A stretch of 50,298 nucleotides of DNA from JBBSUQ01 sp964389755 (GTDB lineage Bacteria; Bacteroidota; Bacteroidia; Flavobacteriales_D; Crocinitomicaceae). Each line of letters begins with the position of its first letter. Position 1 is the stretch's first letter. Shown piece after piece: positions 40,952 through 49,549 of the stretch. The DNA lies in the NCBI GenBank assembly GCA_964389755.1, contig CAYMEW010000033.1, positions 1 through 50,298 on the forward strand, in the 5' to 3' direction. Both the position numbers and the translations under genes were made by a program. The notes under the pieces were generated by a model. The model had not been told where the DNA came from. It did not search any database and worked only from the letters and a program-made list of their open reading frames with translations.

Positions 40952-42211
40952 TTATCGAGACGTTACCGGTTTAAAAATAGATCCAATCTCCCTAAAACCA
41001 ATGGCTTTTGAGAGAGTTGCCACGAAGAAAGGCCGGGCATTGAATAAGTTATTGGTCACTTCAGCTTGCAAAGTAATCCCGGTAACAGGCTCTGTGATCC
41101 ATGCTCTGCCTGAGAAGAAAATATCCGGCTGTGTTTCAATGCTGAGTTGATTTTGATTGGGAGAGCGGTAATAATTACTACAGTAGCCGACGGATCCGTG
41201 AACACGTACGCTAATTTGTTTATTCTCCAAAACCAGGAAAAGGCCTACAATTCCGAGATTAAAGGAATATTCGTTGTATTTAATCGTCGTATTCTGGTAG
41301 TAAGGTGCACTTTCAGACATGATCGTTCCGGGAAGCACAATCGTATCGTTAACGGTTTCACCGTATTGCACATGTAATGTTGTACGGCGCCAGACAAATT
41401 CACAGGAAGGCGCATAGTACAACTTCAAATTAGCAGAAGGATTTTTAAAACCCAGACGAAACAATGGGCTGATATAAGCACCAATATTATCCGAAGTGCG
41501 CGAGTTTACCATTCTCGAGCGACCGGTAATAGACGCATATGTCGTATCGTTGAGTTGTTGATTATAGGTGCTAACCCGATAACTATTGGAATCAGTCTGA
41601 GTCATAGCCCTGTTTCCGTACAAACTTAAATAAAACCCCACCGGCGCTGTAGATTTTCCGGGCGGATAAAAAATATTGGAAGCAAAAAACAGGTTTTCCG
41701 GTCTGGCGCCTTCAACGAGGTCGAAATTGGTTCCGATATAAGCGAGATATTCATATCCTTTTAAAGAACTTTCCGGACTGATCGAATCAAACACGATTAC
41801 GATCTTTGGATGGTCAGCTTCATTTCTTTCATTCACAGAATTTCCACTGGAATCAACAATATTTAATTTTAAAATCAACTGTCTCTGACGATCAGGCAGA
41901 GAATCCGGTTTAATGTATATATAGATATTATTTATTTCTTTGAGTTCTGAAAACTTTAGCGGGTCAAAGTCGATTTTGTAAGCAGATGCCGGAAAAGAGG
42001 AGTGCTCATGATCCACCGAAATATGAAGGCGGTACGCAGCGAGGTTCGAATCCGCATAATGTTTAGCCCGAAGCGGGATCACTTCAATTTTCTGACTTTT
42101 CGGATTTCGGGAATATCTGACGGTGTCTTTTTGAAAGCCGATGTCAAATGTAGATTGTGCATAACAACAGCACATAGCAAGCACGAAGCAGAGTGTGAAT
42201 AGGGTTCTCAT
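40952..42211 (-). CDS. Secreted or outer-membrane protein, unknown
   Basis: The 419-residue protein has a signal peptide with several Cys (LAMCCCYAQ), not a lipobox in the normal register. Residues about 20-150 look like a soluble beta domain with a VDHEHSSFPASAYKIDF element. The second half runs in alternating strands (VGFYLSLYGNRAM, IGAYISPLFRLGF, FNLGIVGLFLVLEN, RPFFVATLSKAIGF), so it may be a barrel. No family is recognised. It is more AT-rich than its neighbours and stands alone between the T9SS gene and glmS. Confidence 0.65.
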   Translation of the reverse strand: MRTLFTLCFVLAMCCCYAQSTFDIGFQKDTVRYSRNPKSQKIEVIPLRAKHYADSNLAAYRLHISVDHEHSSFPASAYKIDFDPLKFSELKEINNIYIYIKPDSLPDRQRQLILKLNIVDSSGNSVNERNEADHPKIVIVFDSISPESSLKGYEYLAYIGTNFDLVEGARPENLFFASNIFYPPGKSTAPVGFYLSLYGNRAMTQTDSNSYRVSTYNQQLNDTTYASITGRSRMVNSRTSDNIGAYISPLFRLGFKNPSANLKLYYAPSCEFVWRRTTLHVQYGETVNDTIVLPGTIMSESAPYYQNTTIKYNEYSFNLGIVGLFLVLENKQISVRVHGSVGYCSNYYRSPNQNQLSIETQPDIFFSGRAWITEPVTGITLQAEVTNNLFNARPFFVATLSKAIGFREIGSIFKPVTSR

Positions 42212-42365
42212 ATCAGTAGTGTTTTAGTGCGGTTTTTTCCAAACCGCTTGTTAATTAACGGGCAATATAACTAATTATCTCATTGTTCACAACTTCAGAG
42301 ATAAATTTATTAGCTGCTCGCTACTAACACATTAAACACATGACACCCTGTTCGAAAGGTTTAAA

Positions 42366-44210
42366 CTATTCTACCGTTACCGACTTCGCCAGGTTGCGTG
42401 GCTGATCCACGTTACATCCGCGCATAACTGCTATGTGATAGCTTAACAGTTGAAGCGGAATTGTGGCGAGCAACGGAACGAGGTTCTCGTCCGTTTCCGG
42501 AATCTCGATCACATGGTCGGCAATGTTGCGCACCTGCACGTCGCCTTCCGTAACGATTGCGATTATCTTTCCTTTACGCGCCTTTACTTCCTGGATATTG
42601 CTCACCACTTTTTCGTAAGACGGTCCGCGGGTCGCAATGACGAATACCGGCATTTCTTCATCGATCAGCGCGATCGGCCCGTGCTTCATTTCAGCTGCCG
42701 GGTAACCTTCCGCGTGAATGTAAGAGATCTCTTTCAATTTCAGAGCACCTTCGAGAGCTACCGGGAAACAGTTTCCACGACCGAGGTAAATCGCGTTCGA
42801 AACGTCTTTGTACGCCTCGGCGATCTTTTCGATGTGATCGTTATTCTCCAGTACGCGTTTCACCTTATCCGGGATCGTTTCCAGTTCTGCCAGCATGCTG
42901 TGGAACTTCTGCTCCGGGATGGTATTGCGCGCATGTGCCAGCGAAAGCGCCATAAGGGTAAGCACGGTAACCTGTGCCGTAAATGCTTTGGTGGATGCCA
43001 CCCCGATCTCAGGACCAGCATGCGTATATGATCCGGCATCGGTAATGCGCGAAATGGACGAACCGACCACGTTGCAAATGCCCAGGATGGTCGCTCCTTT
43101 GGATTTAGCCAGTTCCAGCGCGGCAAGCGTGTCGGCCGTTTCACCGGACTGAGACACGGCAATTACGATATCTTTTTCGGAAATGATCGGGTTTCGATAG
43201 CGGAATTCACTGGCATATTCGACTTCCACGTTGATCCGGGCCAGGTCTTCGAACAGGTATTCACCGACTTGGCAGGCATGCCACGAAGTGCCACAGGCAA
43301 TCATGACAATGCGTTCGGCCTGAAACAGCTTCTGCTCATAATCTTTAATGCCACCGAGAGCAACCCAGCCTTCCTGAGCGTTCAGGCGACCGCGGAAACA
43401 GTCTTTGATCGAACGGGGCTGTTCGTGGATCTCTTTCAGCATAAAGTGTTCGTATCCGCCCTTTTCCAGTGCCTCCAACTGCATTTCGAGTTGCTGAACA
43501 TACGGTGTTTGCTCCTGGTTCCCGATGTTAATGATCTTCAGTCCGCCCTGCCGGTGTACGATCGCAATTTCCTCATCTTCGAGATAGACCACGCGCTTGG
43601 TGTACTCCACGATCGGCGTTGCATCGGATGCGAGGTAAAAATCCCCTTCATTCCCGATACCCACTACCAGCGGACTGCTTTTTCGGGCAGCTACCAGTTG
43701 TTCGGGGGCATCGGCAGACAATACCACGATGGCGTAAGCACCGACTACGTGTTGCAATGCGAGACGAACGGCCTCCGTCAGGTCTACTTTTTCGTTTTTC
43801 TGAATGTCGTCGATCAGGTGAACGAGTACTTCGGTATCCGTTTCACTTTTAAACTCGTAGCCACGGGAAACCAGTTCCTCGCGCAGCGGACTGTAATTCT
43901 CAATGATTCCGTTGTGAATTACTGCGATCTGTCCGTCGTTCGAATAGTGCGGGTGTGCATTTACATCGTTCGGAGCTCCGTGTGTAGCCCACCGTGTATG
44001 CCCGATACCAGCGTGTCCCTGTACATTTTTCCCGGCGCAAAAACCTTCGAGGTTCGATACCTTTCCCTGTTTCTTGTAGATGTTCAGTTGCCCGTTATCC
44101 AGTAAAGCGATCCCGGCACTGTCATAGCCGCGGTATTCGAGTCTTTTAAGTCCTTTTATAATTATCGGATATGCTTCTTTTTTTCCGATATATGCTACGA
44201 TTCCACACAT
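42366..44210 (-). CDS. glmS: Glutamine-fructose-6-phosphate aminotransferase (isomerising)
   Basis: GlmS makes glucosamine-6-phosphate from fructose-6-phosphate and glutamine, the first step towards UDP-GlcNAc for peptidoglycan and LPS. The 614 residues match the family. The N-terminal glutaminase domain starts MCGIVAYIGK with Cys2 as nucleophile and includes GHTRWATHG and HNGIIENY. Two SIS sugar-binding domains follow (about 290-420 and 460-590), with ACGTSWHAC and AVSQSGETADTL. The C-terminus RNLAKSVTVE is typical. It is the last gene of the unit with the GT5-like protein and DUF4270. No glmS ribozyme or riboswitch is visible. Confidence 0.96.
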   Translation of the reverse strand: MCGIVAYIGKKEAYPIIIKGLKRLEYRGYDSAGIALLDNGQLNIYKKQGKVSNLEGFCAGKNVQGHAGIGHTRWATHGAPNDVNAHPHYSNDGQIAVIHNGIIENYSPLREELVSRGYEFKSETDTEVLVHLIDDIQKNEKVDLTEAVRLALQHVVGAYAIVVLSADAPEQLVAARKSSPLVVGIGNEGDFYLASDATPIVEYTKRVVYLEDEEIAIVHRQGGLKIINIGNQEQTPYVQQLEMQLEALEKGGYEHFMLKEIHEQPRSIKDCFRGRLNAQEGWVALGGIKDYEQKLFQAERIVMIACGTSWHACQVGEYLFEDLARINVEVEYASEFRYRNPIISEKDIVIAVSQSGETADTLAALELAKSKGATILGICNVVGSSISRITDAGSYTHAGPEIGVASTKAFTAQVTVLTLMALSLAHARNTIPEQKFHSMLAELETIPDKVKRVLENNDHIEKIAEAYKDVSNAIYLGRGNCFPVALEGALKLKEISYIHAEGYPAAEMKHGPIALIDEEMPVFVIATRGPSYEKVVSNIQEVKARKGKIIAIVTEGDVQVRNIADHVIEIPETDENLVPLLATIPLQLLSYHIAVMRGCNVDQPRNLAKSVTVE

Positions 44211-44223
44211 AGTCCGGCAATAT

Positions 44224-45540
44224 TTAGAATTCGGTATATTTAATGATCAATCGGGGTTTGTCCTTGTTCGTAGTATTTGTTCCGTTGAAAATAATGCGTT
44301 CGGCAGAATTAATGAAATAACGCGGAGTAATGTACAGCCCCGTATTTTCCAGCACATCGTAAGTAATCCGCTGTATGTGATCACGCAGATCCAGCACGTA
44401 CGCTTTCTGGTAGACATCATACGTCGCCTCGATTCCCGAAGTATAGTAAAAATCGTCGGTCTCGAACTCCTTGGTCAGAACCGTCAGGTCGGTACTCGGC
44501 GGATAATCAGCGCCCAACTGGTACGAAACCGGGAGTACGAGTTTTGCGGAGTGTACGATTGCCTTCGACGGAATGTCAGACAGCCCCGGAATCCGGATCA
44601 CGGCCCGTGCATTGAAAGACTGTGCATAATATTCGGTCATTCCAAGCGTACTGTCGTTCAATACGGCTCCCGCAGCTGTTCCCGAATTGTCGATCTCCAC
44701 GTGGTTGAAATACGAACAGGCCGATGTGATGAGCAGATCGAATTTCTTTTGCTCGCCACCGGTCGTATAATAGATCGTTACTTTGGAAAAAGCCGATACG
44801 TTGTCGAAATAAACCACACCACCAGATCCGGGAGCCGGCATCGGGTTACTGATGCGTACGTGGATACCTTTGAAATATTCCTGGAAAGACGCGTTGGACG
44901 CAAAGGTGCCGGATCCGCTCATGGCTTCCGTGATCATGTTGCGCGCCAGATTTGTGTCCAGCGGTATGCGCATCTGAGCCGCTACCGTATCCGTTCCGCC
45001 CAGTACCGTGATCCCGTCCACATCCGGCGTTACCGGGCCAAATGCCGGATCCACGAGGTTCGATCCCGTCAGTGCTTTGTTCGTGCTCGTATAGTATACG
45101 GAATCCGTGTAGAGCGGATCGCTCATCTGGAATACTTCCACGTTAAAATTCTGCGGGTTTCCGTAAGAACCGGCATATTGCATCGCCAGCACGAATGAAT
45201 CCACTGCAAGCGCGTTCGGATCCCCGAAATCCGGGTTCACACCCGAAAGGCGCAACTGCGTATAGAAAGAAGCGTCAAAGGTTCCGAATTCCGGATCGTT
45301 GTATTTTCCGAGTACGTTATAGACCGTGTTGGAAGAAATGATCGAATCTTCGTCGATGCTGTAGGTGATGATATCGAATGTATCGGTCGTCCCGGCAGTC
45401 AGCACTTCGTCCTGGTCGATCGCATTCTCTCCGAAAAGTTTGTTTTCCTTTTTACAGGCCGTCTGCAACAAAAGGAAAGACAAAAAAACAGCGGAAAGTA
45501 AAAATACTTTCCGCCACTTAACAGTATTGGGTTTCGTCAT
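44224..45540 (-). CDS. DUF4270-family lipoprotein
   Basis: From ATG 45540 the product has 438 residues. It starts with a lipoprotein signal ending LLLQTACKKENKLFG with the lipidated Cys in LQTAC. Strands such as DTFDIITYSIDEDSI, then NVLGKYNDPEFGTFDASFYTQLRL, match DUF4270, a Bacteroidota surface or periplasmic family. The start lies 1 nt after the GT5-like gene's stop, and glmS begins 13 nt after it, so all three are one operon. The function is unsettled; the conserved link with sugar metabolism genes suggests an envelope role. Confidence 0.82.
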   Translation of the reverse strand: MTKPNTVKWRKVFLLSAVFLSFLLLQTACKKENKLFGENAIDQDEVLTAGTTDTFDIITYSIDEDSIISSNTVYNVLGKYNDPEFGTFDASFYTQLRLSGVNPDFGDPNALAVDSFVLAMQYAGSYGNPQNFNVEVFQMSDPLYTDSVYYTSTNKALTGSNLVDPAFGPVTPDVDGITVLGGTDTVAAQMRIPLDTNLARNMITEAMSGSGTFASNASFQEYFKGIHVRISNPMPAPGSGGVVYFDNVSAFSKVTIYYTTGGEQKKFDLLITSACSYFNHVEIDNSGTAAGAVLNDSTLGMTEYYAQSFNARAVIRIPGLSDIPSKAIVHSAKLVLPVSYQLGADYPPSTDLTVLTKEFETDDFYYTSGIEATYDVYQKAYVLDLRDHIQRITYDVLENTGLYITPRYFINSAERIIFNGTNTTNKDKPRLIIKYTEF

Positions 45541-45541
45541 A

Positions 45542-46363
45542 TTATATAAGAACTTCTTCTTCAATTACCTTATCAAAAAAATCAGACAATACTTTGTTTT
45601 GATTCTCTTCCGGCACAAAATCCTGCTTCAGGCAGGTCGCTTCGTCGTACAACTTACGCAGTTCCGGATCGAGATCCTCTACAGCAACGTTAATACCATC
45701 GGTATGTTGCATGATCATGCGCATAATATTTTCAAAGCTCGTATCCCGGAATTTCTCAACGATGTCGTCCGAAAAGCCGTCAAATTTAAGTTTTTCGGCG
45801 AAACGTTCGTCCCAGTTTGTATCGAAACGCTCGTTATAGAGGCTGTAAACGACTTTTGTATCGGCGAAATGCGGATCTTCGTTGTACAGCTTCTTGATGT
45901 AAAGCGGCATGAGCGCACCGAACCAGCCATGACAGTGGATCACATTGGGCTTCCAGCCGAGGTTTTTAACCGTTTTGAGGATTCCGTGGCAAAAGAACAT
46001 GGCACGTTCGTCGTTGTCGGCGAACATCGTTCCGTCTTCTTCCGTCAGGTTATTCTTGCGTCGGAAATACTCTTCATTATCGATGAAATAGACCTGCATC
46101 CGTGCCGCAGCGATCGAAGCAACCTTGATGATCAGCGGGTGATCCGTGTCGTCAATAATGATGTTCATACCCGACAGGCGCTGAACTTCGTGAAGCTGGT
46201 GACGACGCTCATTGATCGAACCATACTTGGGGGTAAATACACGAATTTCCTTTCCTGTTTCCTGAATTCCCTGGGAGAGTCGGCGGGCGGTGGTTGATAT
46301 TTCTGACTTTGGCAAAAACGGGGCTATTTCCTGCGAAATAAAAAGTATTCTTTTCTTCTCCAT
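45542..46363 (-). CDS. Glycogen/starch synthase (GT5) N-terminal domain protein
   Basis: From ATG 46363 the product has 273 residues. It begins MEKKRILFISQEIAPFLPKS and contains VIHCHGWFGALMPLYIK, both typical of the catalytic GT5 domain of glycogen synthase. The usual KxGGLgDV sugar-nucleotide motif near the N-terminus is replaced by PKSEISTTARRL, and the second half of a GT-B enzyme is absent (a full GlgA has about 480 residues). It may not be an active glucosyltransferase. It leads the operon with DUF4270 and glmS, divergent from panC. Confidence 0.78.
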   Translation of the reverse strand: MEKKRILFISQEIAPFLPKSEISTTARRLSQGIQETGKEIRVFTPKYGSINERRHQLHEVQRLSGMNIIIDDTDHPLIIKVASIAAARMQVYFIDNEEYFRRKNNLTEEDGTMFADNDERAMFFCHGILKTVKNLGWKPNVIHCHGWFGALMPLYIKKLYNEDPHFADTKVVYSLYNERFDTNWDERFAEKLKFDGFSDDIVEKFRDTSFENIMRMIMQHTDGINVAVEDLDPELRKLYDEATCLKQDFVPEENQNKVLSDFFDKVIEEEVLI

Positions 46364-46389
46364 GAAATCTTTGATTGGTAAAAACAGTA

Positions 46390-46397
46390 CAAAATTA
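46390..46397 (-). promoter_or_regulatory. Minus-7 box TAATTTTG for the GT5-like operon
   Basis: Read on the minus strand the sequence is TAATTTTG, 26 nt before the ATG at 46363. It is part of a divergent promoter region shared with panC. Confidence 0.5.
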
Positions 46398-46418
46398 GTA
46401 AAAAAAATGCGAAACTTC

Positions 46419-46435
46419 AACTATTTCAAATAGTT
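46419..46435. promoter_or_regulatory. Perfect 17-bp palindrome in the divergent GT5/panC promoter
   Basis: AACTATTT and AAATAGTT flank a single C. The right arm overlaps the plus-strand minus-7 box TAGTTTTG (46431-46438) of panC. Its position suits an operator bound by a dimeric repressor. It is AT-rich, so chance is possible. Confidence 0.4.
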
Positions 46436-46438
46436 TTG
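46431..46438 (+). promoter_or_regulatory. Minus-7 box TAGTTTTG for panC
   Basis: A TAnnTTTG-type box lies 31 nt before the GTG start at 46470. Confidence 0.45.
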
Positions 46439-46469
46439 TGCCCTCAAATGCTAAGTTAATCGGAAAGTA

Positions 46470-47309
46470 GTGAAAGTAATCCGCACCGTTTCGGAACTTC
46501 GTAATTTACTGGCAGACCTGCGCATGGCAGGGCATTCGATCGGTTTCGTACCGACCATGGGAGCGCTTCACGAAGGACACATTTCCCTGCTCACCCGGTC
46601 CCGCGAACAGTGCAGCCGTACAGTTGTCAGCATCTTCGTAAATCCAACGCAGTTTAACAGCCGGGAAGATCTTGAGAAATACCCGCGAAACGAGGAAAAG
46701 GACCTCGAAATGCTTCGCGAAAATCACTGTGATATCGCTTTTGTGCCCTCCGTCGAAGAAATGTATCCGCCCGACCACCAACCCACGCGCATCGACCTGC
46801 ACGGAATTGACAAGGTTATGGAAGGTCGTTTCAGACCCGGACACTTCGCCGGTGTCGTGGAGATCGTATCACGACTCTTTAGCATTGTCCTTCCCGACAT
46901 GGCTTTCTTCGGTAAAAAAGACTTTCAGCAGGTAGCTGTTATCCGCGAAATGGTACGCCAGCTCGAACTGGTAACGGAAATCGTGGCCTGCGAGACCCTG
47001 CGCGAATCCAACGGACTTGCCCGCAGCAGCCGCAACCTCCGGCTCTCCGACGAAGAACGCCAACAGGCCGGATGGATCTTTCGCACACTTGATTTCGCTC
47101 GAAAAAACAGTCAACAAATGACACCCGACGAACTCCGTGCAGCTGCCATCGAATACTTCAAACCCTCCGGCCTCGAACTCGAATACCTCGAAATCGTTAA
47201 CCCCGGCACACTCAGGGCCCTGCACGGTGAGTGGGTACCACAGGCCGTCATGTGTATCGCCGCATTCTGCGGAACTGTCCGGCTCATAGACAACACCGAA
47301 CTTTGCTGA
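46470..47309 (+). CDS. panC: Pantothenate synthetase
   Basis: PanC joins pantoate and beta-alanine, using ATP, to make pantothenate for CoA. The 279-residue enzyme carries the HIGH-like segment VPTMGALHEGHISLL (about 25-39), VSIFVNPTQFN (about 50-60), FFGKKDFQQ (about 149-157) and RESNGLARSSRN (about 178-189). The start codon is GTG (46470), which gives the family N-terminus MKVIRTV. panD, which makes the beta-alanine used here, follows after 78 nt, probably from its own promoter as well. Confidence 0.94.
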   Translation: MKVIRTVSELRNLLADLRMAGHSIGFVPTMGALHEGHISLLTRSREQCSRTVVSIFVNPTQFNSREDLEKYPRNEEKDLEMLRENHCDIAFVPSVEEMYPPDHQPTRIDLHGIDKVMEGRFRPGHFAGVVEIVSRLFSIVLPDMAFFGKKDFQQVAVIREMVRQLELVTEIVACETLRESNGLARSSRNLRLSDEERQQAGWIFRTLDFARKNSQQMTPDELRAAAIEYFKPSGLELEYLEIVNPGTLRALHGEWVPQAVMCIAAFCGTVRLIDNTELC

Positions 47310-47360
47310 TCTTCACCATTCCCACGTTCAACATACGCGGGTCTTTTCAACTTATATCAT

Positions 47361-47368
47361 TAACTTTG
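47361..47368 (+). promoter_or_regulatory. Minus-7 box TAACTTTG for panD
   Basis: A consensus TAnnTTTG box lies 19 nt before the ATG at 47388, so panD can be transcribed separately from panC. Confidence 0.55.
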
Positions 47369-47387
47369 TAACTCGAAAAACGAAAAA

Positions 47388-47738
47388 ATGTTAGTGAACG
47401 TAGTAAAATCCAAGATCCACCGGGTGAAAGTAACACAGGCCGACCTCAATTACATCGGCAGCATCACCATTGACGAGGATCTGCTGGATGCCGCCAACCT
47501 GATCGAAGGAGAAAAAGTACAGATCGTCAACATCAACAACGGTGAACGATTTGAAACATACATTATTAAAGGCGAACGCAAATCGGGAACGATCTGCCTG
47601 AACGGTCCCGCAGCAAGACGTGTGGCCATGGGAGACATTATCATCGTGATTGGCTACGGAATGATGGACTTTGAAGAAGCGAAGACTTTCCGCCCGAGCC
47701 TCGTGTTCCCCAATGAAGACACCAACCTCCTCGATTAA
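47388..47738 (+). CDS. panD: Aspartate 1-decarboxylase
   Basis: PanD converts aspartate to beta-alanine, the partner substrate of PanC. The 116-residue proenzyme cleaves itself between Gly24 and Ser25 in YIGSITIDEDLL, creating the pyruvoyl cofactor. Other family segments are KSKIHRVKVTQADLNY at the N-terminus, NGERFETYII, and NGPAARRVAMGDIIIVIGYG. The stop codon overlaps the start of the flippase-like gene as TAATG, so expression of the two is coupled. Confidence 0.95.
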   Translation: MLVNVVKSKIHRVKVTQADLNYIGSITIDEDLLDAANLIEGEKVQIVNINNGERFETYIIKGERKSGTICLNGPAARRVAMGDIIIVIGYGMMDFEEAKTFRPSLVFPNEDTNLLD

Positions 47739-48763
47739 TGAGCCGGCGCGCCATCATCACGCTGATCAAAACCGTACTGCCGTTACTCATCGGGGCTTAC
47801 CTGATCTGGTATTTCTTTTCAAGTATGAACGACGATGCCCGGGATCATTTTTACCGGGCCCTTCGCGAAGCCAATTACGGCTGGATAGCACTTTCCCTGC
47901 TCGTTTCCCTCGTATCCCTTTTCAGTCGGGCTTACCGCTGGAAATACATGCTGGAGGCGGTAGGACATAAAACGCATTTCTGGAACCGGTACCACGCCCT
48001 GATGATCGGTTACCTCGTGAACCTCACGATTCCGCGAGCAGGCGAAGCTTCCCGTGCCGCCATGCTCTACCGCTCCGATGGCGTACCGTTTTCAACTTCA
48101 TTCGGAACCATTATTGCCGAACGGGCCTTCGACCTCATCATGCTCGGATCCATCGCTGTGATCACACTGCTGCTCGGTTACGACGACTTCTTCGAGATCA
48201 AACGCCAGATCGAAGAAAATGCACGGAACTGGGCCGTGGCAGAAGGTTTTCCCTGGAAATATGTGATCTATGGCGTGGTACTGCTCGGCATCTTCATCCT
48301 CGGATACCTCTTCCTCTTCCGGGAATCTTTTCGCGGAAAGGTCCTCAACTTCGGGAAAGAAGTACTCCGTGGTGTAATGGCCATCTTCCGTTCACGCCAT
48401 CCCTTTGCGTACGTCGGACACACCGTCCTGATCTGGGTTTGCTACCTGCTCATGTTCGCCATTCCATTCCAGGCACTCGACGAAACAAGCACTTTTCCCC
48501 TGGCCGGAATTTTCCTCGGCTTTATTGCGGGATCCCTCGGAATCACCTTTACCAATGGAGGCATCGGCACGTATCCCCTGCTCGTCGGACTCGTTGTGAG
48601 CTTTTACCTCTCCGGCAAATACCCGGACGACTCACTCGGGATCGGGAACGCACTCGGAATGCTCATCTGGTCTTCCCAGACGCTCATGATGATCCTGCTC
48701 GGACTGGTATCCCTGTTTTTACTCCCCAAAAATTATTCTACGAAAGATGCACGACAGAACTGA
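47738..48763 (+). CDS. Flippase-like membrane protein (UPF0104/LPG synthase TM family)
   Basis: The 341-residue inner-membrane protein has about eight helices and the family features RAYRWKYMLEA (about 64-74), NLTIPRAGEASRAAMLYR (about 92-110), GTIIAERAFDLI, and GFIAGSLGITFTNGGIGTYPLLVG (about 265-288). These fit the lysylphosphatidylglycerol-synthase transmembrane or AglD/YbhN-like family, thought to move lipids across the membrane. No synthase domain is attached. Its start overlaps panD, and rfaE2 begins inside its end (17-nt overlap). Confidence 0.87.
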   Translation: MSRRAIITLIKTVLPLLIGAYLIWYFFSSMNDDARDHFYRALREANYGWIALSLLVSLVSLFSRAYRWKYMLEAVGHKTHFWNRYHALMIGYLVNLTIPRAGEASRAAMLYRSDGVPFSTSFGTIIAERAFDLIMLGSIAVITLLLGYDDFFEIKRQIEENARNWAVAEGFPWKYVIYGVVLLGIFILGYLFLFRESFRGKVLNFGKEVLRGVMAIFRSRHPFAYVGHTVLIWVCYLLMFAIPFQALDETSTFPLAGIFLGFIAGSLGITFTNGGIGTYPLLVGLVVSFYLSGKYPDDSLGIGNALGMLIWSSQTLMMILLGLVSLFLLPKNYSTKDARQN

Positions 48764-49265
48764 TTACATCGCAGGAAAACTCATTTCCGGAGATGACGTT
48801 ACCCGCAAAATGAACCTCTGGCGCATGCGTGGAGAAAAGATCGTTTTTACCAACGGCTGTTTCGATATTTTACACCGCGGACACGTCACGTACCTCCTGG
48901 AGGCAGCACAACTCGGACAACGCCTGGTTGTAGGCGTCAACTCCGACCGTTCGGTAAAAGCACAGAACAAAGGAGCCGATCGACCGGTAAACGATGAAGA
49001 AGCACGCATGTTTCTGCTCGCGGCTCTTGGCTTTGTAGACGCCGTAATTCGTTTCGACGAGGACACACCGCTCGAACTCATTCGCAACATCCGACCGGAC
49101 GTACTCGTAAAAGGCGGGGATTACAACGCTTCTCAAACCGATTCCGGAGCCAAAGACTTTATCGTCGGTTCAGACATTGTCCGGCAATACGGCGGACGTG
49201 TAGAAACCATTGACCTCGTGGACGGCTACTCAACCACCTCCCTGATCGATCGGCTTCGAAAATAA
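48747..49265 (+). CDS. rfaE2: D-glycero-beta-D-manno-heptose 1-phosphate adenylyltransferase (RfaE domain II)
   Basis: The 172-residue enzyme makes ADP-heptose for LPS from heptose-1-phosphate and ATP. It carries the nucleotidyltransferase HIGH-like motif FTNGCFDILHRGHVTYL (about 34-50), VVGVNSDRSVKAQNKGADRP (about 60-80), DVLVKGGDYN, and VDGYSTTSLIDRLR at the C-terminus. It lacks the kinase domain of E. coli HldE, so a separate RfaE1-type kinase must exist elsewhere. It overlaps the preceding gene by 17 nt and ends the run beginning with panC. Confidence 0.92.
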   Translation: MHDRTDYIAGKLISGDDVTRKMNLWRMRGEKIVFTNGCFDILHRGHVTYLLEAAQLGQRLVVGVNSDRSVKAQNKGADRPVNDEEARMFLLAALGFVDAVIRFDEDTPLELIRNIRPDVLVKGGDYNASQTDSGAKDFIVGSDIVRQYGGRVETIDLVDGYSTTSLIDRLRK

Positions 49266-49345
49266 TTTTTGAGCGCCCCCTTCTGAAGCGTTCATGAGAA
49301 CCGCGCCAACTTACGAAGGTATTCCCCAACCCTGGGCGTGGCCAT

Positions 49346-49396
49346 GAAGGGTTCACCAGAACTACGGTTGTGCTCTGAAGTGTTCGCCAGAACTAC
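49346..49396. repeat. Short direct repeat of 20 nt, two copies
   Basis: GAAGGGTTCACCAGAACTAC at 49346-49365 recurs at 49377-49396 with two changes. It lies between the last gene and the long tandem array. No gene is seen between 49266 and the window end. Confidence 0.6.
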
Positions 49397-49549
49397 TTCA
49401 GGGACGGCCTTTCCGCTGTAGCGTCCTTACGGCACTGTGGCTGAACGATGTTCATCCCGGCGGGCTTCCGCTGGTCGCCACCGGATGTGAAGTCAGCCCG
49501 ACAGTTCCGCCTCGGCCGGCTGCCGCTGCAATGCCTGGCGCGGAGGCGG

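Noticed and set aside
42450..44105. Plus-strand genes opposite glmS
   Set aside because: They are antisense shadows of a certain glmS gene.
44211..44223. glmS ribozyme
   Set aside because: Only 13 nt separate glmS from the gene before it, too short for the ribozyme.
46440..46469. Riboswitch before panC
   Set aside because: The leader is too short and has no recognisable fold.
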